Source of the DNA: Cryobacterium sp. PH31-AA6
Lineage (GTDB): Bacteria; Actinomycetota; Actinomycetes; Actinomycetales; Microbacteriaceae
Length of the DNA: 62,513 nucleotides
Direction: 5' to 3'
Assembly: GCF_030063195.1 (NCBI RefSeq)
Contig: NZ_JASISS010000020.1
Coordinates: forward strand, 1-62,513
Both the position numbers and the translations under genes were made by a program. Positions 39,002 through 47,676 of the stretch are shown piece after piece. Below the pieces are notes generated by a model, which was given only the letters and a program-made list of their open reading frames with translations, ran no database searches and was not told where the DNA came from. The number at the start of each line of letters is the position of its first letter. The stretch's first letter is position 1.

Positions 39002-40171
39002 TCAGTGCGCTCCGACCAGGTCTGGTGCGTGCTTCTGCACGTACTTCACGGGGGCCGGCAAACCGCGCGCCTTGCGAACGGACCGGGAGAGCCGCTCGAT
39101 CGACTTGAGAGCGTCCACGACGTCGTTGGCGGTGACCACGAACGGCATGTTGTGGATCGTCTCACCGGGCAGAGTGGCAGCCTTGCCGATGGCCTGCAAC
39201 TCCTTCTCGTCGTCGATCGAGAGGCCGATCTCCGTGAGCGTCGTCGGCAAGCCGACCAGCGTGGTGAACTCGATGAAGTCCTCCACCTCGGCCCGGGGCG
39301 CACCCTCGAGCACAAGCTGAGCCATCGAACCGATGTTCACCTTCTGGCCGTGGGTGAGACCGTGGGTCTGCGGGGCGGCGGTCAGCCCGTTGTGAATGGC
39401 GTGAGCCGCTGCAAGGCCGCCCGATTCGAAGCCGAGCCCTGACAAGAGCGTGTTCGCTTCGACCAGCTTCTCAAGCGCCGGGGTGACCAGGTTGTCCCGA
39501 ACGGCGTCGAGAGCCGGCAGCGCGTTCTCCCAGATGACATCCCACGAGAGCTTGGCGAGTGCCGTGCCCGTCTGAGTCGGCAGGCCGCCGGCCATTGTGG
39601 TCGCGTTGGCCGTCGCCGTGGCTCGCGCCTCAAGCCACGTTGCGAGGGCGTCGCCGACTCCCGCGATCAGGAATTCGACCGGTGCATTGGCGACGATCTG
39701 GGTGTCGATGAGCACGAGGTCGGGGTTGCGGGGGAAGAACCGGTATTCGACGAACTCACCCTCGTCGTTGTAGATCACCGCGAGAGCGGAGGTGGGCGCA
39801 TCGGTCGACGCCACCGTGGGCACGCTGGCCCAACGGATGCCGGCGAGGTACCCGGCGGCCTTGGCCGCGTCGACGGTGCTTCCGCCACCGACGCCGACAA
39901 TCACATCGGCGTTGGTTTCACGGATCTTCTCGACCAGCGCATCGACAACGGCCGCCGTGGCGAACTTGCCGAATGCGGCCCGCTCTACGCGGAGATCGGC
40001 GGCAGCGAAACTCGCGGCCACCTGTGCGCCTGCGAAACCCCAGACGACGTCGTCAGCGACGATCAGGGGCGAGGTGCCGATCTGGGCAACGAACTCGCCG
40101 AGGCGCTCAATCGCTCCCTTGCCTTGGACGTAACGTCCGGGACTCATTACTGTGCGGATTGGAGTGGTCAT
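39002..40171 (-). CDS. gldA: glycerol dehydrogenase (NAD+, zinc-dependent)
   Basis: A 389-residue iron/zinc-containing alcohol dehydrogenase oxidising glycerol to dihydroxyacetone. NAD site VIVGVGGGSTVDAAKAAGYL, metal ligands in VASTDAPTSALAVIY (Asp), AAHAIHNGLTA (His) and THGLTHGQKVNIG (His). ATG 40171 follows AGGAAGAAGG at six bases; longer frames are unlikely. Its product is the substrate of DhaK. It forms its own unit, since a long hairpin ends the dha operon at about 40508-40570 and an operator-like dyad precedes gldA. Confidence 0.93.
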   Translation of the reverse strand: MTTPIRTVMSPGRYVQGKGAIERLGEFVAQIGTSPLIVADDVVWGFAGAQVAASFAAADLRVERAAFGKFATAAVVDALVEKIRETNADVIVGVGGGSTVDAAKAAGYLAGIRWASVPTVASTDAPTSALAVIYNDEGEFVEYRFFPRNPDLVLIDTQIVANAPVEFLIAGVGDALATWLEARATATANATTMAGGLPTQTGTALAKLSWDVIWENALPALDAVRDNLVTPALEKLVEANTLLSGLGFESGGLAAAHAIHNGLTAAPQTHGLTHGQKVNIGSMAQLVLEGAPRAEVEDFIEFTTLVGLPTTLTEIGLSIDDEKELQAIGKAATLPGETIHNMPFVVTANDVVDALKSIERLSRSVRKARGLPAPVKYVQKHAPDLVGAH

Positions 40172-40457
40172 CGTAGACCTTCTTCCTAGTCGAACTGCGT
40201 CTACATCTTCGTGGGACGGTAACGGCGAACCTTTCTGGCTCACAGATTTCACACTATGCCCGCCGTCGCGGCTGAATTCCGGGGGCCCGGTCGGAAGGGC
40301 AGCGGGCGGGAGGTCCCGGTCCCGGTCCGGCACGTATGCCCACTACGGGGGCCAGACGCTCTCCGCCTCGTTCACGGCGTAGTCCCGCGGCAGTCGACAT
40401 TTTTTATGAATGGCATTCAGGAATCGAAGGTGGTCCGAAACTAGTCCGCAAGGGACC

Positions 40458-40474
40458 GATGCACGTTTGTGCAC
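40458..40474. promoter_or_regulatory. candidate IclR-type operator upstream of gldA
   Basis: GATGCACGTTTGTGCAC, with internal perfect inverted repeat TGCAC-GTTT-GTGCA, lies 287 bases upstream of gldA and just past the dha operon hairpin. The reverse complement of 44852-44868, between dhaK and the IclR gene, reads GACGCACGTTCGTGCAC: 15 of 17 positions agree. The match suggests one regulator for both units. The remainder of 40172-40603 holds the dha terminator and the presumed gldA promoter and leader, which I cannot locate precisely. Confidence 0.6.
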
Positions 40475-40507
40475 ATTGTGGCGCGTGGCGTGCCGCGGGA
40501 CAGGGAA

Positions 40508-40570
40508 ATGCCCGCCGATCCGCCCGGAGGACGCTCGACAGGAGCGTCCATCCGGCGATTCGGCGGGCAT
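40508..40570 (-). terminator. long hairpin ending the dhaKLM operon
   Basis: ATGCCCGCCGA (40508-40518) pairs with TCGGCGGGCAT (40560-40570). Inside it, GGACGCTC (40529-40536) pairs with GAGCGTCC (40542-40549) around a five-base loop. The structure begins 34 bases after the dhaM stop. No T tract, so termination strength is uncertain. Confidence 0.7.
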
Positions 40571-40603
40571 GGCGGTACAGCCGCCGGGGGCTCTCGCGGG
40601 GAG

Positions 40604-43048
40604 CTACGCCCGAACGAGGAGTGCGGCAGCGGTGGTCCGAGCCACGGTCGCACTCGAAGCGGCAACCACCGTGGCCGCGGCATCCCGACACTGCTCGACG
40701 GTGACGCTCTTCAGCAGCTCCGCCACGCCGCCCAGGGCACGCGGCGACATCGACAGACTGGTCACCCCGAGTCCCACCAGAATCGCGGCGAGAAGGGGAT
40801 CAGCCGCGGCCTCACCACAGACTCCGACCGGTTTGCCCGTCGCGACCCCTGCCCGACACGCCTCCCGGATCATCCGGAGCACGGCAGGCTGCCACGGGTC
40901 GTTGAGTAGCGCGAGTTCTCCCGCCAGTCGATCGGCCGCCATCGTGTACTGGGCCAGGTCGTTCGTCCCGAGACTCGCAAAGTCCACAACCTGGAGAATG
41001 TCCAGCGCGGTGATGGCCGCGGCCGGAGTCTCGATCATCACCCCAACCGTGCGCAGGCCGTGGTCGGCGCACCGGGAGACGAACTCGATCGATTCGTCGA
41101 CGGTCGCGATCATCGGTGCCATGACGCCGACGTCTGCGGCCTCGGCCGCCGCAGCGATCGCGATGGCCTGCAGTTGGCTGTCAAGCAGCTTCGGACTCCG
41201 CCACGCGGTGCGGTAGCCTCGGATGCCGAGGGCAGGGTTCGCTTCGTCTTCCGCCGTCACGAAGGCCAGGGGCTTGTCTGCCCCGGCGTCCAGGGTTCGA
41301 ATGATGACCTTCTGACCCGGAAAGGCGGCAAACACCCGGCGATACGCCGCCACCTGCTCCTCGACATCGGGGGCCTCCTCATGGTCGAGGAAGCAGAACT
41401 CGGTGCGAAAGAGTCCGACTCCCTCGGCGTTCGCCTCGAGTGCCGCGGCCACACTGTCGGGCGATGCGACGTTCGCGAGGAGTTGCACCCGGTGTCCGTC
41501 CAGCGTTCGTCCTGTGCCGTCGAAGGCGACCACGCGGCCGCTCTCCTGCTCGGCGGTAGCGACTTGTTCATCGGTGGGGTCGACGACGATCATCCCCGTC
41601 GTGCCGTCAACGATCACTACGCTGCCCTCGCGGATCTCCAGCGCGTGGCGTGCGGCCACCACGGCCGGCACCCCGAGGGCACGCGCGAGGATGGCCGTGT
41701 GGGAGGTCGGGCCACCCTCAACGGTCACGATGGCCCGGCACAGCGCGGGGTCGATCAGCGCGGTGTCGGCGGGTGCCAGGTCGCGGGCCACGAGCACGTA
41801 TGGCTCCGCCCGGTCGGGCAGGCCGGGCGCCGGGCGACCGAGCAGCTCGGCCACTATGCGGTTGCGCACATCGTGCAGGTCGGGGATGCGCTCGGCCAGG
41901 AGCCCTCCCTGCTCCCTGAAGATCGACGTGATGTCGCCGACCGCCGCCCACACGGCCCGTTCCGGAGTGTGGCCGTCGTCGGTCACCCGTGCCCTGGCGT
42001 CGCCGATCAACCCCGGATCGGTCGCCATCATCGACGTCACTTCCAGGATCTCCCGCGCCGCTCCCGAGACGCGATTCGCCTTGTCCATCAGCGCCCGGGC
42101 AACGGATGCCGCGGCCGCCTCGATCCGTTCCACAGCTTCGGCCCGCTCGTTCAGGGTCAGCTCGGGTGCCGGTGCCGGCTCGGCCAGGGGTTCCGGCATC
42201 CGGACGATCGGACCGACCGCCAGGCCGGGGCTGACCCCGATCGGACCGCCGGACGACGCCTCGCTCGACCGCTCGCGGTCCGGGCGCGCTGCGCAATCCT
42301 CGGGTACCGCCGCAGCCCCTGGTGTCTCCAACTCCCCGAATCCCCGCTGCACAAGTGCGTTCACGGCGTCGAGCGCCTCCCGGGCCTGCCTCCCCGCTGC
42401 AGCTACCGAGATCGTGTCGCCCTGCCGAGCGCCAACACCGAGTAGCGCGGTCGGACTGTTCGCCGGCACCGGAAGACCGCCGGACCGGACGTTAGCGACC
42501 GTCACCGTGGCCTCGAAGGCGCTGACCGCCGTGACCAGCATCGCCACGGGCCTCGCGTGCAGGCCGTGCGGGTTACGGAGCGCCACTTCGATCGAGTGCT
42601 CCGCCGCCGGGCCGGCCTGCGGGCCGGGCAGCTCGTCGTCGTCGTCGTCGTCGAGATGAGTCTGCTTCGCCTGGAGGGCACCCCGCGCCTCCCTCTCCAC
42701 ATCATCAAGGCTGGCGCCACCGGCGGCGCGCACCACTGCCGCCATCAGGCCCTCCACGAACGGAGCGCTCGTCAGCTTGACGGGCACGTCGGCATCCGAC
42801 AAGAATTCCAACGCCATTTCCGCGCTCATCACGGCCGAGCCCAGATCCATCATCACGAGCACGCCGTCGGGCGAGGAAACCTCCGTGATGGCCTCGGCGA
42901 CCTTGATCGCATCCGTTCCCGTCACGCCGTCGCCGGCGCCGGCCGCGATCGCGATCGCAGGCCCCTCGGCGCCGACCATCTCGAGCGCGAGATCCACGGC
43001 CGACTGCGCGAGCCGCGGACTGTGGGACACCACTGCTATGCCGATCAC
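40604..43048 (-). CDS. dhaM: DhaM-HPr-enzyme I fusion, phosphoryl donor for dihydroxyacetone kinase
   Basis: An 814-residue multidomain PTS protein. Domain 1 (about 1-130) is the mannose-IIA-like DhaM with active H9 in VVSHSPRLAQ. A poly-Asp linker (about 132-139) leads to HPr (about 150-245) with H164 in NPHGLHARPVAM. The rest is enzyme I: phospho-His near 450 in VEGGPTSHTAILAR, and the PEP-binding barrel with GVGLFRTEFCFLDHE and GKPVGVCGEAAADP. E. coli DhaM carries only a truncated enzyme I; here the PEP domain is present, so the protein could in principle take phosphate from PEP directly. Start GTG 43048, three bases after dhaL. Confidence 0.92.
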   Translation of the reverse strand: MIGIAVVSHSPRLAQSAVDLALEMVGAEGPAIAIAAGAGDGVTGTDAIKVAEAITEVSSPDGVLVMMDLGSAVMSAEMALEFLSDADVPVKLTSAPFVEGLMAAVVRAAGGASLDDVEREARGALQAKQTHLDDDDDDELPGPQAGPAAEHSIEVALRNPHGLHARPVAMLVTAVSAFEATVTVANVRSGGLPVPANSPTALLGVGARQGDTISVAAAGRQAREALDAVNALVQRGFGELETPGAAAVPEDCAARPDRERSSEASSGGPIGVSPGLAVGPIVRMPEPLAEPAPAPELTLNERAEAVERIEAAAASVARALMDKANRVSGAAREILEVTSMMATDPGLIGDARARVTDDGHTPERAVWAAVGDITSIFREQGGLLAERIPDLHDVRNRIVAELLGRPAPGLPDRAEPYVLVARDLAPADTALIDPALCRAIVTVEGGPTSHTAILARALGVPAVVAARHALEIREGSVVIVDGTTGMIVVDPTDEQVATAEQESGRVVAFDGTGRTLDGHRVQLLANVASPDSVAAALEANAEGVGLFRTEFCFLDHEEAPDVEEQVAAYRRVFAAFPGQKVIIRTLDAGADKPLAFVTAEDEANPALGIRGYRTAWRSPKLLDSQLQAIAIAAAAEAADVGVMAPMIATVDESIEFVSRCADHGLRTVGVMIETPAAAITALDILQVVDFASLGTNDLAQYTMAADRLAGELALLNDPWQPAVLRMIREACRAGVATGKPVGVCGEAAADPLLAAILVGLGVTSLSMSPRALGGVAELLKSVTVEQCRDAAATVVAASSATVARTTAAALLVRA

Positions 43049-43051
43049 GGG

Positions 43052-43696
43052 CTACTCCTCGCCGAGAGTCTCGACCAGGGCCTGGAAGAGCAGCGCCGTC
43101 GACGCCGCACCGGGATCGATGTGGCCGATGCTGCGTTCCCCCAGGTAGCTCGCCCTGCCCTTGCGGGCGAGGAGGGCCCGGGTCGCGTCGCGACCCGTCT
43201 GCGCAGCGAAATAGGCGGCGTGGGCAGCCGTGGAGAGATCGGAGGAGACATCCACGGCGGCATCGAACGCGGCGAGCGCGGGAGAGAGGACATCGAACAT
43301 GGTCTTGTCCCCTGCCTCGGCCTTGCCGCGGGCGACGACTCCACCCAGCCCGGCTCGGAGCGCTGCCGCCAGGCCCGGCGCGTCCAGGGACGTGCGGGGG
43401 CCGGCCGTGGTGCCGATCCGCAGGAAGAAGGTGCCGTACAGCGGACCGCTGGCACCGCCTACCGAGGTCACCAGGGTCATGCCCGCGCCCTTGAAGAGTT
43501 CGTCGACGGTACCGGCGGGTGAGGCGTGGATCTTCTCGACGACCGCGCCCATGCCGCGGGTCATGTTGGAGCCGTGATCCGCGTCGCCGATGGCCGAATC
43601 CAGCTCGGTGAGATAGGAAACCTGCTCCGTCACCAGATCGCGAAACCGGGTGAGCCAGTCGGTGAGTTGATCAACGGTGATCGTGTCATTCGACAT
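43052..43696 (-). CDS. dhaL: dihydroxyacetone kinase ADP-binding subunit
   Basis: A 214-residue subunit that holds Mg-ADP/ATP and transfers phosphate from DhaM to dihydroxyacetone on DhaK. The Asp-rich metal site is LDSAIGDADHGSNMTRGM, followed by GGASGPLYGTFFLR and KAEAGDKTMFDVLSPAL, all conserved in DhaL. ATG 43696 starts four bases after the dhaK stop; the upstream open frame is not needed. Confidence 0.94.
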   Translation of the reverse strand: MSNDTITVDQLTDWLTRFRDLVTEQVSYLTELDSAIGDADHGSNMTRGMGAVVEKIHASPAGTVDELFKGAGMTLVTSVGGASGPLYGTFFLRIGTTAGPRTSLDAPGLAAALRAGLGGVVARGKAEAGDKTMFDVLSPALAAFDAAVDVSSDLSTAAHAAYFAAQTGRDATRALLARKGRASYLGERSIGHIDPGAASTALLFQALVETLGEE

Positions 43697-43700
43697 GACC

Positions 43701-44699
43701 CTAGATCCCCCAGCGCATTCCGGTGGTACTGACGGGCGCATCCCACAGCCGGATCAGGTCCTCGTCGGCGCGCAGGACGGTGACGGAGCAGCCGGCCATG
43801 TCCAGTGCCGTGATGTAGTTGCCCACGAGCGAGCGAGCGACAGTAATGCCGGCGGCGTCGAGGAGCTTCGCGACTTCGGCATACATGACGTAGAGCTCGA
43901 TCAGCGGGGTGCCGCCCAGCCCGTTCAACATCACAATTGTCGGGGCGCCGGTGAAGTCCATATCGGCGAGGATCGGCTCGACGAGCTGACGGGCCACCTC
44001 GGCGGCGCCGGCCAGCGGCACGCGACGGCGGCCGGGCTCGCCGTGAATGCCCACGCCGATTTCCATTTCGTCTTCGGGTAATTCGAAGGTCGGTTTTCCG
44101 GCCGAAGGCACGGTACAGCTGGTGAGGGCGACTCCCATGGAGCGGCCCGACTCATTGACCTGGCGAGCCACCGCCGCAACGGCCTCCAGGTCGCGGCCTT
44201 CCTCAGCAGCAGCCCCCACGATCTTTTCGAGCAGCACCGTGGTGCCGACGCCCCGGCGACCCGCGGTGAAACTCGAGTCCTCGACGGCGACGTCGTCGTT
44301 GACGACGACGACGGCCACCGTGATTCCGGTTTCTGCCGCCGCGAGTTCCGCGCCGATCTCGAAGTTCATCACATCGCCCGTGTAGTTCTTGACGATGTGG
44401 AGCACGCCCGCTCCGCGATCAACGACCTTCGTTGCCTCCAGCATCTGGTCGGGGGTAGGCGAAGTGAAGATCGCCCCCGCGCAGGCGGCATCGAGCATTC
44501 CCTCACCAACGAAGCCGCCGTGCAGGGGCTCATGGCCCGTGCCGCCGCCCGAGAGCAGTGCGACCTTGCCGGCAGCCTTCGGGGTGGCCCGGTAGATAAT
44601 CCGATTCGCGTGATCGACCCGAAGTCCGGGGTGTGCCGCCGCCACACCGGCGAGGGAATCTGCGAGAACCGTCTCCGGGAAATTGATCAGTTTTTTCAT
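43701..44699 (-). CDS. dhaK: dihydroxyacetone kinase substrate-binding subunit
   Basis: A 332-residue subunit that binds dihydroxyacetone covalently through a His hemiaminal. The conserved N-terminal [18 protein letters not shown], the Gly-rich [19 protein letters not shown], and the substrate His in [13 protein letters not shown] are all present. ATG 44699 has AGGAGG eight bases upstream. First gene of dhaKLM, divergent from an IclR regulator. The product dihydroxyacetone phosphate joins glycolysis. Confidence 0.94.
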   Translation of the reverse strand: MKKLINFPETVLADSLAGVAAAHPGLRVDHANRIIYRATPKAAGKVALLSGGGTGHEPLHGGFVGEGMLDAACAGAIFTSPTPDQMLEATKVVDRGAGVLHIVKNYTGDVMNFEIGAELAAAETGITVAVVVVNDDVAVEDSSFTAGRRGVGTTVLLEKIVGAAAEEGRDLEAVAAVARQVNESGRSMGVALTSCTVPSAGKPTFELPEDEMEIGVGIHGEPGRRRVPLAGAAEVARQLVEPILADMDFTGAPTIVMLNGLGGTPLIELYVMYAEVAKLLDAAGITVARSLVGNYITALDMAGCSVTVLRADEDLIRLWDAPVSTTGMRWGI

Positions 44700-44803
44700 G
44701 TCTGGGACCTCCTGATTGACCTTCATGGTTGCTCTCCGTTGAACTTTCGAGGTGTAATCAGCAGGTCGTTTCGCCTGCAACTCACGTGAATCCACAGAAT
44801 GCA

Positions 44804-44868
44804 ATTCGATAATGTCGAATATCCCTCGAATGGGTGCACGATGTCAAGGCGGTGCACGAACGTGCGTC
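44804..44868. promoter_or_regulatory. operator cluster between dhaK and the IclR regulator
   Basis: Two kinds of symmetric site occur in the 214-base divergent gap: ATTCGA-TAATG-TCGAAT (44804-44820), a perfect 6-5-6 dyad, and GCACG-AA-CGTGC (44854-44865) within GTGCACGAACGTGCGTC. GTGCAC also occurs at 44834 and 44906. The GCACG..CGTGC site is nearly repeated upstream of gldA. Likely binding region of the adjacent IclR regulator. Confidence 0.55.
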
Positions 44869-44913
44869 GATTACGCGGCATACTGGAGAAAACCAGTTGG
44901 AGGAGGTGCACGC

Positions 44914-45687
44914 GTGATTCAGGCAATCGATCGAGCAGCCAAGGTGCTGGCGGCGCTCCAGGGCGCACGCCACCTCGGCATCACGGCGCTTTCCGCCGAT
45001 TTGGGACTCCCCGCCTCGACTGTGCACGGCATTGTGAAGTCGCTGCAGGGCCACGGTCTCGTCGCAAAGGAGCCCGGCGGAAATCGGTACATGCTCGGGC
45101 CCGCGCTGCTCAAACTCTCGAATGTCTATCTCGACACCCTCGACGTGCGCGCGCGTTCAATGCGGTGGACGCTCGAACTCGCCCGCAGAACCGGCCTGTC
45201 CACGCGCCTGGGTGTAGCGCTTTTCGACGAGGTCATCATCATCCACCACAACCAGCGCCCGGACGGCAGTCAGCAGATGCCGGAAACGGGCCTGTCCATC
45301 CCGGCTCACGCCTCGGCCATGGGAAAGGTGCTCCTCGCCTACACCCCCGAACACGAGCGCGAACTGCTGGGGCGACCGCTTCGAAGCCTGACCGGGTCCA
45401 CCGTTATCGATCCGGAGGTTCTGGCCGTCCAACTCGCGGAGATCGCGAGCTACGGCATTGCCACCGAGGAGGACGAAGCCGTACTGGGCGAATCTTCGGT
45501 TGCGGCACCTGTCGTCGACTCTCGCGGAAACGTCATTGCGGCGGTGGCCGTCGTTATTCCCTCGAGCGAGTGGCCTCCTGACTCCAGCATTCTCAACGGG
45601 CTACGAGAAACCGCTCGCAACATCTCTCGCGAACTCGGGGCGGCCACCTGGCCGCCGCGGGCCCCCGCCCCCACCGCCGAGGCTTGA
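44914..45687 (+). CDS. IclR family transcriptional regulator
   Basis: A 257-residue regulator. N-terminal winged helix-turn-helix: VIQAIDRAAKVLAALQGA, then GITALSADLGLPASTVHGIV. The C-terminal IclR effector domain includes PAHASAMGKVLLAYTPEHE and SSVAAPVVDSRGNVIAAVAV. Start is GTG 44914, with GGAGGAGG seven bases upstream; longer frames exist but lack such a site. Divergent from dhaKLM and probably its regulator, with dihydroxyacetone or glycerol as likely inducer (inference). Confidence 0.9.
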   Translation: MIQAIDRAAKVLAALQGARHLGITALSADLGLPASTVHGIVKSLQGHGLVAKEPGGNRYMLGPALLKLSNVYLDTLDVRARSMRWTLELARRTGLSTRLGVALFDEVIIIHHNQRPDGSQQMPETGLSIPAHASAMGKVLLAYTPEHERELLGRPLRSLTGSTVIDPEVLAVQLAEIASYGIATEEDEAVLGESSVAAPVVDSRGNVIAAVAVVIPSSEWPPDSSILNGLRETARNISRELGAATWPPRAPAPTAEA

Positions 45688-45736
45688 CGATCACCGCACT
45701 CGTTCGCCTGCACGGCGCCGCAGCGTCGGGCGGGAA

Positions 45737-45767
45737 TTATCCGGCGGCCGGGGCGTTGAGCTATAAC
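45737..45767 (+). promoter_or_regulatory. possible promoter of the riboflavin operon
   Basis: TATAAC (45762-45767) is a fair -10 box; TTATCC (45737-45742) 19 bases upstream is a weak -35. Transcription would begin a few bases before the FMN riboswitch at 45781. Other spacings are possible. Confidence 0.4.
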
Positions 45768-45780
45768 TAGAAGTAAGAAA

Positions 45781-45907
45781 CGTGCTCCGGGGTCGGTGTA
45801 AGTCCGAACCGGCGGTGAAAGTCCGCGACCCGTTCCGTCCTCGGGCGAAACGGTTGAGCTGGTGAAATTCCAGCACCGACGGTTAAAGTCCGGATGAGAG
45901 GCGCACG
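45781..45907 (+). promoter_or_regulatory. FMN riboswitch (RFN element)
   Basis: The conserved FMN aptamer is present: closing stem CGTGC (45781-45785) with GCACG (45903-45907), then the family's conserved segments GTCGGTGTAAGTCCGAACC, GGCGGTGAAAGTCCGCGACC, GGTGAAATTCCAGCACCGAC and GGTTAAAGTCCGGATGAGAG in order. It lies 113 bases before the ribD start. On binding FMN it would lower expression of ribD-ribE-ribBA-ribH. The expression platform (translation or transcription) is not obvious; no strong T-tailed hairpin is seen before ribD, which favours translational control. Confidence 0.95.
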
Positions 45908-46019
45908 AGTCGAGAAATCCCGCCAGGGATCGATCGGCGGGTTTCGCCCTGCGCGCGACCCACACGGTGTTCGCGCACCAGTCCCCCGGAGTTCGTTGCA
46001 GAAACGGACGAGGACGGGC

Positions 46020-47036
46020 ATGGACCAGGACGCGGCACTCGAACGCTCGATGCGGCGCGCCCTCGAACTGGCCGCCAACGGGCCGGCCACCGGGCCGAAT
46101 CCCCGCGTCGGCTGCGTCATCCTCGCGGCCGACGGCGAGGTGCTCGCCGAGGGCTGGCACCGCGGCGCCGGAACGGCCCACGCCGAGGTCGACGCGCTCA
46201 GCCGGCTGCCCCGCAGCGGCGCCCGCGGGGCGACCGCGGTGGTCACCCTCGAACCCTGCAACCACACCGGCCGCACCGGCCCCTGCGCGCTCGCCCTGAT
46301 CGAAGCCGGCATCGCCCGGGTGGTCTACGCCGTCTCCGACCCCGGCCACGAGTCCTCCGGCGGCGCCGACCGGCTGCGCGCGCACGGGATCGACGTGCTC
46401 GGCGGGGTCCTCGAGCCCGAGGTCTCCGCCTTCCTGGACGACTGGCTCACCGCGGCCCGGCTCGGCCGGCCGTTCGTCACGCTGAAGTGGGCGTCCAGCC
46501 TCGACGGCCGCGCCGCGGCCGACGACGGCACCAGCCGGTGGATCACCGGCCCGGAGGCCCGCCAGGACGTGCACCGGCGCCGGGCCGCGGCCGACGCGAT
46601 CATCGTCGGCACCGGGACCGCCCTGTCCGACGATCCCGCGCTCACCGCCCGCGACGCCGCCGGGACGCTGCTGCCCGGCCAGCCGCTGCCCGTCGTGATC
46701 GGCGGCCGCGGCATCCCGGCGGATGCCCTGCTTCGCTCCCACCCCCGCGCGCCGCTGTTCTTCGCCACCCACGACCTCACGGCCGTGCTGGCCGACCTGC
46801 ACGGGCGCGGCATCCGTCACGCCTTCATCGAGGGCGGGCCCACGCTCGCCAGCGCGTTCGTCGCGGCCGGGCTCGTGGACGAGTACCTCGTCTATCTGGC
46901 GCCCACCCTGCTCGGCGGCGGGCGGCTGGCCCTCGGCGAGATCGGCGTTGCGGGCATCGACGGACAACGCCGCCTGACCATCGAACACTGCGACCGGCTC
47001 GGCGAGGACCTCCTCATCGTGGCCCGGCCGAGATAG
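46020..47036 (+). CDS. ribD: bifunctional riboflavin biosynthesis deaminase/reductase
   Basis: A 338-residue protein doing the second and third steps of riboflavin synthesis. The deaminase domain has GPNPRVGCVILAADGEVLAE, the zinc ligands HAEVDAL (His) and VTLEPCNHTGRTGPCALAL (two Cys). The reductase domain starts FVTLKWASSLDGRAAADDG and includes RHAFIEGGPTLASAFV. ATG 46020 is the first in-frame ATG after the riboswitch, with GAGGA upstream; the longer frame runs through the riboswitch and is rejected. Confidence 0.93.
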   Translation: MDQDAALERSMRRALELAANGPATGPNPRVGCVILAADGEVLAEGWHRGAGTAHAEVDALSRLPRSGARGATAVVTLEPCNHTGRTGPCALALIEAGIARVVYAVSDPGHESSGGADRLRAHGIDVLGGVLEPEVSAFLDDWLTAARLGRPFVTLKWASSLDGRAAADDGTSRWITGPEARQDVHRRRAAADAIIVGTGTALSDDPALTARDAAGTLLPGQPLPVVIGGRGIPADALLRSHPRAPLFFATHDLTAVLADLHGRGIRHAFIEGGPTLASAFVAAGLVDEYLVYLAPTLLGGGRLALGEIGVAGIDGQRRLTIEHCDRLGEDLLIVARPR

Positions 47037-47043
47037 GGGAAGC

Positions 47044-47676
47044 ATGTTCACCGGAATCATCGAGGAGCTCGGCAGCGTCGAGCGGGTCGAAGCGTCGAAG
47101 GATGCCGTGCGGCTCACCGTGCGCGGCCCGCTCGTCGTCGCCGACGCCGGCCACGGCGACTCGATCTCGGTCAGCGGCGTCTGCCTCACCGTCGTCGACC
47201 GCACCGCGGACACGTTCACCGCGGACGTGATGGCCCAGACCCTGGCCATGTCGACGCTCTCCGGCGTCACGGCCGGAACTCCGGTGAACCTGGAACGGGC
47301 CGCACTGGTCGGCGGACGCCTCGGCGGCCACATCGTGCAGGGGCACATCGACGGCACCAGCACGCTGCTGGCGATCACCCCCGGCGACGCCTGGCGCGTG
47401 CTCCGGTTCAGCCTTTCCCCCGAACTCGCCCCCCTCGTCACGAGCAAGGGGTCCATCGCCGTCGACGGCGTGTCGCTGACTGTCAGCGGCATCAGCCCCG
47501 CGGACGCCGCCGAGCAGTGGTTCGACGTCTCGCTCATCCCCGAAACCCTCACCGCAACGACGCTCGGAGAGCGTTCGGTCGGCGACCGCGTCAACATCGA
47601 AACCGATATCCTGGCCCGTCACGTCGAGCGCATGCTCGATCTGGCGGCCGCAGGATCGAAAAGGAGTCACTCATGA
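47044..47676 (+). CDS. ribE: riboflavin synthase alpha chain
   Basis: A 210-residue lumazine dismutase that makes riboflavin from two lumazines. It shows the internal duplication typical of the family: MFTGIIEELGSVERVE at the start, VSGVCLTVVDRTADTFTADV in repeat 1, GGHIVQGHIDGTSTLL at the junction and VDGVSLTVSGI in repeat 2. ATG 47044 follows AGGGGAAGC. The stop overlaps the ribBA start (ATGA). Confidence 0.93.
   Translation: MFTGIIEELGSVERVEASKDAVRLTVRGPLVVADAGHGDSISVSGVCLTVVDRTADTFTADVMAQTLAMSTLSGVTAGTPVNLERAALVGGRLGGHIVQGHIDGTSTLLAITPGDAWRVLRFSLSPELAPLVTSKGSIAVDGVSLTVSGISPADAAEQWFDVSLIPETLTATTLGERSVGDRVNIETDILARHVERMLDLAAAGSKRSHS

Noticed and set aside
45894..46019. Upstream extension of ribD to 45894
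   Set aside because: Would translate the 3' part of the FMN riboswitch; the deaminase domain starts right after ATG 46020.
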